Assembly (NCBI GenBank): GCA_942486035.1
Contig: CALNXK010000371.1
Location: 198,501-262,500 of the forward strand
DNA: 64,000 nucleotides
Reading direction: 5' to 3'
From: Porites lobata
Taxonomy: Eukaryota; Cnidaria; Anthozoa; Scleractinia; Poritidae
The notes below the pieces were generated by a model that was not told where the DNA came from, searched no databases, and was given only the letters and a program-made list of their open reading frames with translations. Made by a program: the position numbers and the translations under genes. This document shows, piece after piece, positions 1-9,955 of this stretch (its first letter is position 1; each line of letters starts with the position of its first letter).

Positions 1-180
1 GGTAAGTCTATCAAGATATTTCTTATTTGGTAAATTGGGGTTAAGGACATTGTTAAACTGGCAGTGGGCGTGGGGAGTATTTAACCCAAAACAGGGTAAC
101 TCTTTTACTCAGTTTAGCGCCGTTACCGAATTTCACTACATACAAAAACAGTTATGACAAGTACACTTCTTATCATAGAA

Positions 181-1005
181 TTAGATGTTGTTGCTCTCCA
201 ATTCTTCTCGAGCCAGCCTGTGTAGGAAGCTCAGGTCTCTGACTTTGATGAATTCAACTGTCTTCTGAGCGACGAAGAAATATGTTGACATTTTTAGCCT
301 AGCAGAAAGTATACTGATACTAGCGTAGAGCGTAGAGCGTAGAGTTCTTGTGTCTTCGGTGGAAGATGGTCCACGTGAGAAAAATCAACTTCAGCATCTA
401 CACCGACAACGCTGGGATCGACATCTTTGATTCTTCGATGCAAGGACATGACTTCTCCTCTGGCTAATCTTCGTACAAATTTACAGATAATGGGCTTTGG
501 CTTCTCCGCCAAGGAAATCCGCGCAGGAAGTCTGAGCAATATCTATGTCGCTCAGCGACAAGTGGGGTCCCATCACGTTAAAAATCTTACCGCGAAGATT
601 GGAAGTATCCAGAGATGGCTCTTAAGCCAAGGGGGCGATCTCTGGAACGTCAAGAAGCTTGATGTTAAATCGGTAACTGCACTGGGTGAATTCGTCAAGA
701 GCAACCGACAATTCTCTAACCCACTCGTCAACTGAGTTGAGCTGTTTCAATGGGACAGAAAGTTTTTCTTTCATATTTAAACTGAATTTCTTCAAATCAT
801 CGTTCTCCTCGCCCATAAACTCGAGCGCCCTCTCAGTTTCAGGGTCTGACCCACGGTTGCCACGGACGTCTTCCACTGCGTCTTGTATGCGTAAACCAGC
901 TTGTAATCGTTGAAATTCAGACCTGAGATTGACAATTTCCTTACTTATAAGACCACTTTGTTGTTTAAGACAAGATACGGTCGGCTTTGTAGTTTTTGGT
1001 GGCAT
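181..1005 (-). pseudogene. L1-like LINE ORF1 (RNA-binding protein) remnant
   Basis: Reads on the minus strand from an ATG at 1003-1005 to a TAA at 181-183, in three frame segments. The first ~100 residues are charged and helix-like (a probable coiled coil). They are followed by an RRM-like segment containing NIKLLDVPE and SLSDIDIAQ, then the block PIICKFVRRLARGEVM, which is typical of the C-terminal part of ORF1 proteins of L1-type LINEs. Such proteins form trimers and coat the element's RNA. At least two frame changes, near 540-622 and near 290, make it non-functional. The matching ORF2 would lie to the left, outside the window. No target-site duplication was identified. Confidence 0.75.
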
Positions 1006-1137
1006 TTTACAAAAGTTTTTCCAACCAAGAAATCAGAGCTCAACAACGTCTGCACAGTAGCTAAACATGCGCAGTCCGATGCGCAGTCTGCCGGAAAAAG
1101 CTAAACTTCACTGCTAACCAAAAGTGACCTAATAATA

Positions 1138-1660
1138 CACTTCGCAAAATAGTAGTTCTTACAAAATTACTACTTTGTGAAATGAGTTCTCCCGTACGGT
1201 CAATAAAATGAGAAGTCTCCAGATTCTTCAGGAATTGATCAGCAGTTTTATGTTTACACACATTTCTCTGGTACGAAAGCAACTGTTAAAAGGTACAAAC
1301 AGCTCACTTCTCAAATAGTAATTCTGGCAAAATTACTACTTTGCGAAATGCGCTCGAGTACAGTCAATAAAATGAGAAGTCCCCAGACTCTTCGAAATAT
1401 TAGTCATTTTATTGCTGAGCACAATTAGGACATATTTGTTAAATAAAGGTGAAAAAACGCCGTTTCACAAAATAGTAATTCTGGCAAAATGACTACTTCG
1501 CGAAATGAGTTTGAGTATAGTCAATAAAATGAGAAGTCTCCAGACGCCTTGAAATATTATTCATCTTATTGGAGGACACAATTTGTTTCAGACGAAAAGG
1601 ACACTGAATTTGCTAAATAAAGATGAAAAAACGCTATTTCACAAAATAGTGATTTCAGTC
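1138..1660. repeat. Tandem repeat, about three diverged units of ~165-175 bp
   Basis: Units begin near 1138, 1304, 1460 and (partial) 1633. Each opens with a cAAAATAGTAATTCTGGCAA-like block, continues with TACTACTT.GCGAAATG and then TCAATAAAATGAGAAGTC.CCAGA. The last two full units also share AAATAAAGGTGAAAAAACGC. No coding potential was seen. It may be the internal satellite of a larger non-autonomous element. Confidence 0.8.
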
Positions 1661-1960
1661 CAGTCATATCCAGTGGTCTGACCTTAAAAAAGTAGGCCTT
1701 GATCATATGACCGAGGTCTTCATTTCAGTGGCCTTTGGACCCGGTGTGTTAAACAAGGGAGCTGTGGTTGTTTGGACACCGAGGCAGACATGCTAATAAA
1801 AGTCATCTGAAATATTACTAAAGAAATGACTAAAAATAACCTAGCGTAAATGCTAATGCAATGCAGCTGGGAAATGTATTAACACTAAAAGACAGAATTA
1901 AGCGTTCCAGCGAAATCACAATGAAGCAACAAATATTTAAAATAATTGTTGCGAGCCGCT

Positions 1961-3362
1961 TTTTTTTAAACTTTTTTTTTAACTTTATTTAAATTTGGAA
2001 ATAAAACGGAAAAAAAGAAATACATTGGGACTGGCCTGCAGTTAGCGAGGCTATTCGAGGCAGGACAGGCTACATAATTTACTACAAACTAGACAAGTAC
2101 AAAGAAATCAGACGTTATATAAGTATATATATTTTACAGTAAATGAACACTATTCTTCTTGAATACAAGGACAGAATTAAAATGAAATTTTAAAAATAAA
2201 ATAAAATGACAATAAATGACAAGACAATTACGTTTTCATTTTCACAATAATCGTATCCACATCAACATAAGAGTCTTCGGTTTGAAGGATATCGAGTAGC
2301 ATTGCTTTTAGTGATCTTTTAAAAGCTTTTTTCGGTCTTTCTTTAGGAATTTGCGGTATCCCATTCCAAATTTTGACCCCAACACGCGAAAATATTCACA
2401 GAAAGTTTATTTGAAGTCAGCCAGTTATACAAGTTGTGTAATTCTGCATTTACTGTTAGTTCCAGTGTCTTTAAATGCTTATGAGCATAAAGAGCGTTAG
2501 TGTCATCAGCAAAAAGGAAAAATTGGAGTTTGCTCGAACAATATTGGATGTCATTTATATAAAGCAAGAAGAGAAGTGGACCTAGGACAGATCCTTGGGG
2601 TAGGCCGCAATTGATATTTAGTTTACTAGATATATGAGAGCCGATTTTCAGTAGTTTGTGTGCGATTTGGTAAATAAGAGGAAACCCATTGATTGACGAT
2701 TCCACGGAAGCCATAACGATTTAGTTTATCAAGTAAAATAGTATGATATACAGTGTCAAAGGCTTTTTTTAAGTCTATGAAAACACCACATGGCGAACTG
2801 GACTTTCTTAGGTACTCAGTGAAGGGGTGCTCTGCCGGTGTAATTTGCTTGCTAAGATGTTGCCAACATTTTGAAAAATGTTTATTTAAGATATCAGGTA
2901 TACGCGAGGAATCACTAGTAAGGTTGTTGTTGTTATCTGGGCCTTTTAATTTACCAACAGATTTACACTTTCTTTTACAGCGATCTAATAATTCATTTAT
3001 GCCTTGCCATGTTTTTTACATATTACTTAAATTATTATTAAAAAAGGCGCAGTAATGCTGTTTCTTACTCAAACGTATAAAACTGCAAATTTTATCTCGA
3101 TAATATTTATACTTTTCCTGATCGCCAATTTGGTACAGTCTGTTTTTTTCTTTGATTGACGTTCTTATACCTTTTGTAATCCAAGGCTTAGAAAATTGTT
3201 TAATCCTGCGTTGAGAAAGGGTTTTAATCGGTGCATGTTTATTTATAATGTTATTAAAATTTCTATAGAAAGTTGAAAGTAGCTCGTCTACATTATCTGC
3301 GTGCGTTTTAATGATGCAACTCCAGTCGATCATAGCAAGGTCGTTGTTGAGACTATCGGGAT
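1961..3362 (-). pseudogene. 5'-truncated CR1-like LINE: ORF2 reverse transcriptase end plus 3' UTR
   Basis: On the minus strand the reading begins inside ORF2 near 3362, with a linker region (residues around WSCIIKTHADNVDEL). The reverse-transcriptase domain follows: FIDLKKAFDTV at ~2770, GLPQGSVLGPLLFLLYINDI near 2560-2620, and the catalytic FADD near 2510. After SVNI (~2395) an internal deletion joins the RT to the family's C-terminal tail (VKIWNGIPQIPKERPKKAFK), in another frame, ending at TAA 2228-2230. An AT-rich 3' UTR with AATAAAG and an A-run (T-run on the plus strand, ~1961-1990) follows. ORF2 normally nicks target DNA and reverse-transcribes the element's RNA. The missing 5' part, the deletion and the frame breaks make this copy dead. 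Confidence 0.85.
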
Positions 3363-3840
3363 CTTACAGTGGTATGCCTGTGGTTCGGACGGACGGTCTG
3401 GCGTACAGTCACGTGATTACCGAAACTTATGGTGCTCCGCTTCGAGCGCTTCGTGTGCGAAAGCTCCTCTGTTACCATGCACCAACAGCTGTTTCTATTA
3501 ATATTCACGTCCCATCTGAAATGTAAATATTATCCTCTTGGATTAATTGATGATATGCAAACGAGTATATCTACCTGGAGTTTTGAAAACCGGGTTGCCT
3601 GAGATCTTAAGTCACGTCCAGTCGCCGTGATGCTTAGCGTAAAAATAACAATCTCCCTCTTTAGGACTAACCACCCTCAGCTCTTAACCATGGGATCCAA
3701 ATAACTTCCTGGGATTGACAGAAATCAGTGGAAAATTCCGGAAAATATGCTAGAGGGGGGCAACAGGCCGGCCCGTAGGGCCGGTCTGTTGTTTTCGTTG
3801 GGCACGCTAATTTCTTTTGAAGGGGGCGTCCGTCTAACTA

Positions 3841-4330
3841 AGTGTCCTGTTGTTGCACAGACACAGGGCTATCATCTGGTATGCATTTGGGGTAGCCTGG
3901 TTAAATTGCAGGGGGTGGGGTTGTTCTAAAGACTATGCTTTGTGCTAGAGTGCGGATTTGCTGAGTTTTTGTACCGGGGCTTAGCCCTGTCTTTCAAAGC
4001 TCAATGACTCCCTCAAGTTGGAAGGGTTTGTGTCTGACTGGGTGTCATGTTGTTGCACAGACACAGGGCTATCATCTAGGACGCATTTAGGGTAGCCTGG
4101 TTAAATTCCAGAGGGGTGGGGTTGTTCTAAGGACTATGCTTTGTGATAGAATGCAGGTTTGTTGAGTTTTTTACCGGGGCTTACCCCTGTCTTTCAAAGG
4201 TCAGTGTCTCTCTCAAATTGAAAGGGTTTTGTGTCTAGCTGGGTGTCATTTTGTTGCACAGACACAGGGCTATCATCTGGTATGCACTGGGGTAGCCTGG
4301 TTAAATTCCAGGGGGTGGGGTTGTTGTAAA
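3841..4330. repeat. 200-bp tandem repeat, ~2.5 units
   Basis: The motif TGTTGTTGCACAGACACAGG (third unit TTTTGTTGCACAG) recurs at about 3846, 4047 and 4248, followed each time by GCTATCATCTGG and GGTAGCCTGGTTAAATT. The spacing of ~200 bp is regular. Units are very similar by eye. No open frame is shared between units. Confidence 0.85.
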
Positions 4331-4810
4331 GTTTGATGTGTTTTCGCACCGTTATGTAGTTTGTTTGTGCTGTTTGCATCCAGGCAATGACCCACTCTGT
4401 TGATAACGTTGCTAGTCAGCAAGCAGTTAAACTGGTGGTTGTAGGACTTGGTTTTGTTGAGCAGTGTTGGTTTAGATTGTTTTTGGGATACCAGTTGCAA
4501 TGAAAAATGGGGTGAACTGGGGAAATGGCTTTGTAATCGGTGACGCGAACACTAAAAATTGTCCCTTAAAATGCCCTATTTTCCAGACTAATGAGGAAAG
4601 CCTCACTTTTGTTACCTTCAAGGCAGACAATTCTATCAAATAAAAGCTCATGTATTGAATAATTTTTTTTTGAGGTGAGATTTTACTTTTCAAGAAACAA
4701 GGGCCATTAAATTACCAATCAGTGCGAGAGACTGACATGTTTTCGTAGCCGGTTTTCAAAAAAACAGATATATATATATATACTAAAAACAATGAAAAAC
4801 CAAAGTCTTC

Positions 4811-4865
4811 TTTGCTTTTGCGCTACGCGTTTCACCGCTGTTGCGGCTCTTCAGGCATAGCAAAG
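4811..4865 (-). ncRNA. Hammerhead ribozyme motif (Penelope type, short helix III)
   Basis: On the minus strand the conserved core is complete. CUGAAGA (4848-4854) is followed by helix II, G-CCGC / GCGG-U around an AACA loop (4834-4847), then GAAA (4830-4833). A very short, self-complementary helix III (CGCG) and a cleavage triplet GUA come next (4824-4826). Helix I forms between CUUUGCU (4859-4865) and AGCAAAG (4811-4817), with an internal loop and a GC pair next to the core. Short-helix-III hammerheads are known from the terminal repeats of Penelope-like elements, and the GIY-YIG end of such an element lies just upstream on the same strand. Self-cleavage would process element RNA. Activity is inferred from structure only. 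Confidence 0.75.
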
Positions 4866-4938
4866 TGTTTTTATTAACTTATTACGTCACAGACGTAGTT
4901 GTAATTACAATTATAATGGCTCTTGTAATTCGTAGCAA

Positions 4939-5133
4939 TTAGCGTAATTTCAAATCATTAAGAACGGGTTTATATTTCAAAATAAAAAACCTCTCTTTGT
5001 TTTTTCTCATGCCCTCGGAGGGGTTGAGAATCTTGTAAAACGGAAAGATAGTAAACTGAGGAGTCAATCCCGCCGCACATTCATCGATATGCTTACTGAT
5101 TCCCAGCATACGTGTGTGCGGGTCTCTGATTTG
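4939..5133 (-). pseudogene. Penelope-like element, GIY-YIG nuclease C-terminus
   Basis: One open frame on the minus strand ends at TAA 4939-4941. It contains RDPHTRMLGISKHIDEC, then FTIFPFYKILNPSEGMRKNK, then RFFILKYKPVLN. The pattern of a late helix followed by (F/Y)I.KYKP.LN is the C-terminal end of the GIY-YIG endonuclease that Penelope-like elements carry behind their reverse transcriptase. The upstream end is lost where an (AT)n tract begins at about 5136. With the hammerhead motif 75 bp further downstream this marks the 3' end of an element, consistent with 5' truncation on insertion. The nuclease active site itself is not in the surviving part. Confidence 0.75.
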
Positions 5134-5135
5134 TT

Positions 5136-5142
5136 ATATTTG

Positions 5143-5187
<45 letters not shown>
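5136..5187. repeat. (AT)n microsatellite
   Basis: An almost pure run of alternating A and T, adjoining the truncation point of the Penelope-like fragment. A shorter TA tract lies at 4769-4780. Confidence 0.95.
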
Positions 5188-5188
<1 letters not shown>

Positions 5189-6892
5189 TATGAGACACTG
5201 GCACGCACTGTCCCACTGTCCCATTTACTTCATTTTGTCCGACACGAAGGACGCTTGGCTACTATCGGTACAACCCGAGTTACTCGCTCCATGGCACGCG
5301 CTGCAAACTAGTAGCTCTAGCTATAGCGTGATGTCACCAGGATGGTCATAAGCACTGGTCCACCTAGTAGGCTCAGGATGACGGCAGGACCTAGGCCAAC
5401 GCTCCAGCTATTGAGGTTTTGTGTTTTTCTTATTTCAGTCTCCTTGTTTGGTCGGTTTTCGTCTCTTCAGGTTTACGGAGTTGTCGAAAATCTTCGTTTA
5501 CGAGGTTTTGGTTCGCATTTTGTTCGCCTCCTGTGACAGTCAATGTATTGTTTTTCCCTCTAAACTCAATTGTGGGCGGCAGTATTGCCAGTTTGTGTTC
5601 AAACTATATGAGATCGGCGCAATCTAAAATTTTTATTACGCCTATGTGGCCTCTGTGGCTGTAAGCTTGTTGTATTACGCCTGTGGGGCGTATTACGCCA
5701 CGTGTTGCAATAAAGAATAATGCATTACTCTCTTCTCTTAAGCTTTTGCGTGTACTTGCGTATGAGTTTCTCTTGTTTTCCCGATCCAGGCTGAGTAGCC
5801 AGCGTGGTCCTACTTCATCTCTAAGTAATCCGCGGACGTTCTGTTATCAGTCGTGTTGCTGCTCCCTCCTGGTTGGGAACTCTGTCTATTTTATTTTTTT
5901 TCTTTTCCGGGTTGGTTCTTTGTTGTGGGATCTCTCCTTGTTTCCGTTTCCCTTCTCTTAGGTTCACCAAGAAAGCGAATAAGAATGCTAATAGTGAAGC
6001 GGAAAACGGAAACGGAAGTGGGTTTAGGGTTTGTCAAATACTTCCTGTATTTGCAACCTAAGACACTCCGATAGTGGGTTAGTGTAGATGGAGTTCCCGA
6101 CTGGGAGGGAAACGAGAGTTGAATGTGTATTGGAAACACGTTTTTGTTGTCGGACGTTTTACCTTTGTTTTGGGCGTTAAGGTTATGGGTCTTCCATTAA
6201 TTCAAGGCTACTGGCCTCCATATATATAAATAAAGAAAAAAAATACATGCCTGGGATTGTTTCTTAAGCCATCACCCGTTGGTAGTTGAGATCCTCGGCT
6301 GGATCTGTCGTAATGTAGATATTGTACTGTTCTACCGACCGTTCTCCGGTTCGGATTAGTTGCCTTTTGGAATAGGGCTTCGCTTGGTTCTAATCCAGGC
6401 TTCATGTTTACTCCGTGGCCTTACACCTACAGCTAGCGAGTGAACACTTCACGCTTCATGGTTTCCCCATAGGGTGGCAATTTTCAATGACTCTTGTGCA
6501 TCTTCTTCTCCATGAAATTATAAATCTTGCTGGCTGGAAGAGAGGCGACACAGCCTTTCCCTACATCATGTTGAAAGAAGTGATTAACCTGTCAGGTGCG
6601 ACTGCCGAGTTGGCGGATCTTTGTTTTGATGCTAATAAGGGCTAAAAACGTTTTGATGCTTTGACGCAACATAGGAAGGAAAAGATGTGTATTATGTAAC
6701 TTAAAGTCTCGAATTGTGACCAGTTCTTAGTTGGTAATAGTAAAGAAATAATATAACGTACGATGTAAAGGTTGTTCTCATTGATTTTGGAGCGTTGGGA
6801 TAACGATTGGGAAGAGGGGTTGGTTTCCGGGAGCGTCGTCGCGGTGATTGGGTTCTTATACAATAACGTATGGTTTTGTAGCTTCGGGAAGG
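5188..6892. other. No assigned gene; one unrecognised open frame
   Basis: No protein family was recognised here. The first ~65 bp (5188-5250: GAGACACTGGCACGCA...) resembles part of the repeat at 7030-7080. An open frame at 6415-6645 (plus, 76 codons from its ATG) has ordinary composition but no recognisable motif and no clear splice or promoter context. It may be chance. Confidence 0.5.
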
Positions 6893-6898
6893 TCGGGT

Positions 6899-7242
6899 TG
6901 ATTCCCCCAATCCTTATTATAATGCCATGAATAACAATACCCAGGGATGAATATTATACTACTCACGTTCCATCTGAATCGTAAATGTAATCCCTGGGGA
7001 TTAATTATTGATATGCAAATGAGTATATACAATGGGAAACACTGGCACGCATCGTCCCATTGACTTCACTTTGCACTTCAAGGGCGATTGCCGACCCACC
7101 CTCCCTCCCCTGCGAGTAAGTCGGGTTCCAGATTACCTATATTCAATTCAGTCAGTGTTGGGCTTGTTCCAGGTCAGATTGATTCCCCATACCTTATTAT
7201 AATGTCATAAATAACAATACCCAGGGATGAATATTACACTAA
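6899..7242. repeat. Direct repeat pair flanking an ATGCAAAT-containing repeat
   Basis: GATTCCCC followed by CCTTATTATAATG.CAT.AA and AACAATACCCAGGGATGAAT occurs at ~6899-6960 and again at ~7174-7242. Between them (~6962-7085) is a repeat carrying GATATGCAAATGAGTATA. Related pieces are at ~3508-3578 and ~5188-5250. The arrangement suggests a short non-autonomous element and flanking copies. The class was not determined. Confidence 0.6.
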
Positions 7243-7245
7243 GCC

Positions 7246-8872
7246 AACTTACACGGTTGAGGTTGTAGTGCCAGACTTAATATTTTCATATTTCTTATTT
7301 TTTGCACTATTTTAAGATACTACATACATTACGACATATTATTACAAGAACAGAAAAAAGTATAGTACAAATGTCATTAATGATGAATGGTAAATTGTGT
7401 GGAGTGGCCAAAATAACTTTAAAGTTTGACACTGCCTCATGGAATTTACTGGTGAAGATGTACAAAATGTAGATTACAAAAATATAGAAGAAATATGAGG
7501 CAAACTGTTACCTACATTCTAATATAAAACAAGAAAGAGTGATAGATGATAGAATTGACCATTAGTAGTAGGCGTCAGCAAATAAATCAAATCACGTTAT
7601 TAGGTATTTTAAAGAAAGCACATTTTGTATTACTTTCAAACGTGGTAATAATTACCTTTTTAAAATTCAGATGGAATATTGGCAGCTCCAAAATTATTAC
7701 TTATCCTTGGCCAGTGAACATTGGGGTTGGTGACAAATCTGTTTTTTCTTCTTTTTTTTTTTTACTATGGATCTCAGAATTCTTGCATTTTATAAGATCT
7801 CTTCCATCACTGCGATGTCATCTGCAAATTACAGTGTGACCTACTTTTGGGCTACGTTTACTTTTTTGTTGTGGTGATACTGCTTGATGCAGACTTTCTC
7901 TGAGCCTGTGATCAGTAAGAATAGAAAAGACCCTCCAACATTGTCTTCAGTCCAATCAACGTTCTGGGTGCTCCTTATTCAGTTACACCATGTGTTGTCC
8001 AGTTGCTTGGACCGTTTGTGGAAGGAAGAAGCTTTTTGATGTAGAACAGTGCATGCAGAAACCAGTTAAATACAAATAAAGTAAACGATTTCGATTTTGT
8101 TTCGACATTGCTTGGCAGCTGCTCATAAAAACTGCATTAAGGAAGGAAGAATAGAATATGGTCCCTCGTTTGTAAAAAAGTACAATACCAACCTTAAAAA
8201 CTTTACACATCTGGTAGTACGGGCCTGAAATTCTAAGAAAGAGTAGTAAGAGTGCTAATAAAAGATGGTTGAAAGGTGAGAGACTGGGTTGCGGATGGTG
8301 ATTACGTTAGGTTGATTCTTGTCTAGTACCACTGGTTGGTCGTACGGCTGATGTTCTGCTCTGGCTGGGTAGCTGCAAAAGCAGATTTCAGTTTCTCTGC
8401 GCTCTAGTTCCATCTAGCCCTTTTTTTCCTGTTGATCCTCTTGTTGATCCCACTAGGGATCTTTGATATCGCAAGATTTGGGGTAATGGCAATGCCATTG
8501 ACCGAAGAGGACTAATATTTTTGGACTTTGCCGCAGGATAAAAAAGTATTTTAGACGGCACCTTCGTGTGCAGCGGAGAAAACATGCATCAACAACAAAT
8601 TTGACTGAGAAAAAGGAATTTATCTTTGACAAATAGCGAGTTTTTAATAACTTTTTAACGTTCTGGGGACATTCTTTTTAAGGCAATTATAAACAAAGAA
8701 AGTCGTATGATCTGTTCTAGTGTCTGCGAGAGCTACCATGCCTTTGATGTTGATGAAATCAGCACAGCCGATGGTTTTGCATAGGTTCGTTCAGAAAAGT
8801 AAGACGCAGCACGGCTTATCCTTTAAGAGTTTCTCTTGAAAGTCCATTTCATCACAGGCAATTTACATGAAG
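7246..8872. other. No assigned gene
   Basis: AT-rich sequence with several short unrelated open frames and no recognisable domain. The right part may belong to the decayed Harbinger element whose transposase end lies at 8873-9029. Confidence 0.5.
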
Positions 8873-9029
8873 GAGTGTAATATATCAGTGACTGAGGTTA
8901 GGGTTGCCGTTAAATGGCTCTTTGGAATATTCAATCGGCCTTACTGACATTGGCCAACTTTACGTTGCATGTGCTTTGCTTCGCAATGCTAAATCCTGTC
9001 TGTTTGTAAATCAAACTTTTTTAACCTAA
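8873..9029 (+). pseudogene. PIF/Harbinger-type DDE transposase C-terminal remnant
   Basis: Plus-strand translation gives SVTEVRVAVKWLFGIFNRP, stops, and resumes one frame over with IGQLYVACALLRNAKSCLFV before TAA at 9027-9029. The (V/T)EVRV.VEWLFG followed by VG..Y...ALL.NA..CLY pattern is the last conserved part of Harbinger transposases, including the region of the final catalytic acid. Here that position reads K in VKWLFG where the family has E. A frameshift, an in-frame stop and the missing upstream half show that it is dead. Confidence 0.65.
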
Positions 9030-9670
9030 CCCTTCCAGCTTTGAAAAATGCTTTACAAAACTATTTTCTGAAATAAAAAAAAACAGCAGCTTACTGTTAA
9101 AGGTGTTTTTACCACCAACCCCACCCATTTCTTACCAACAAACCTCCTAATTCTAAATCAATTTATTTTGTCAATTTAAATGTCTCTCCCCAGAGGTCTG
9201 AGCTAAATACTAAATGACTGAGGATTTAAGCAGTGATCAAAATATCCAAACTCAACAATATATTTCAAGCTTATACAGTGTTCCAAATATACACCTGTTA
9301 CAAGTTAATAATTAAAGATCTGCTCCTTTCTCTTAAGCTTTAATAAAATAAGGCATATCTCATCTCAAGGCATTTAGAGCCTTCACATCAATCAATCGAT
9401 CATTGTGTTTTGCTTTCATTCCTGTATTCTCAGAGCCAAGTAAAACTGGGAAATTGGGAAAGATATATTTTTAAAGAAAGTCCTCATTAAAATAAGGACT
9501 TTTAAAAAAGCCGCTTTAAGTCCAAAATTAAACAGGATAATAATTGTACAGTATAGTGGTGAGTACTAAAGCCAATGCAAGAAAAGGCTTCCGACTGTTA
9601 TGTTACAGAGAAAAGGACTGTTTTTAAAACTAAAAAACGTTTTAAAGGTTATATGTTTTATTTTCTTGTA

Positions 9671-9955
9671 ATCAGTGCAATTATTTTTGAACACACAACT
9701 TGTCTATTGACATTCCTTTGAAGTATAATACTGTACTTAATGAAAACACTGTTATTGCAATAAAGTTATTGAACTTTTTATCTACAGTGTTCTGCCTAAA
9801 CATAACAATTTTTTCGAATAAAACAATAAAAAATCGACCATTTCTTCCAAAACAATTTTCTTTTTGAATAGTGGATCAAGTGGGGTGATAACATCTGTAC
9901 AAAAGAAAAATCACGGGCAAAACTGTGCCTGTAACTCACCCTACAAAATCTAGTT
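9671..9955. repeat. Dispersed repeat, copy 1 (copy 2 at 19207-19490)
   Basis: The two segments match over ~285 bp in the same orientation. They share AACTTGTCTATTGACATTCC, then AATGAAAACA.....TTGCAATAAAG and AAAACAATAAAAAATC.ACC, and end with TGTAACTC.CCCT.CAAAATCTA. Sequences outside the match differ. Its position behind a Harbinger remnant suggests transposon-derived 3' DNA. It is not coding. Confidence 0.85.
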
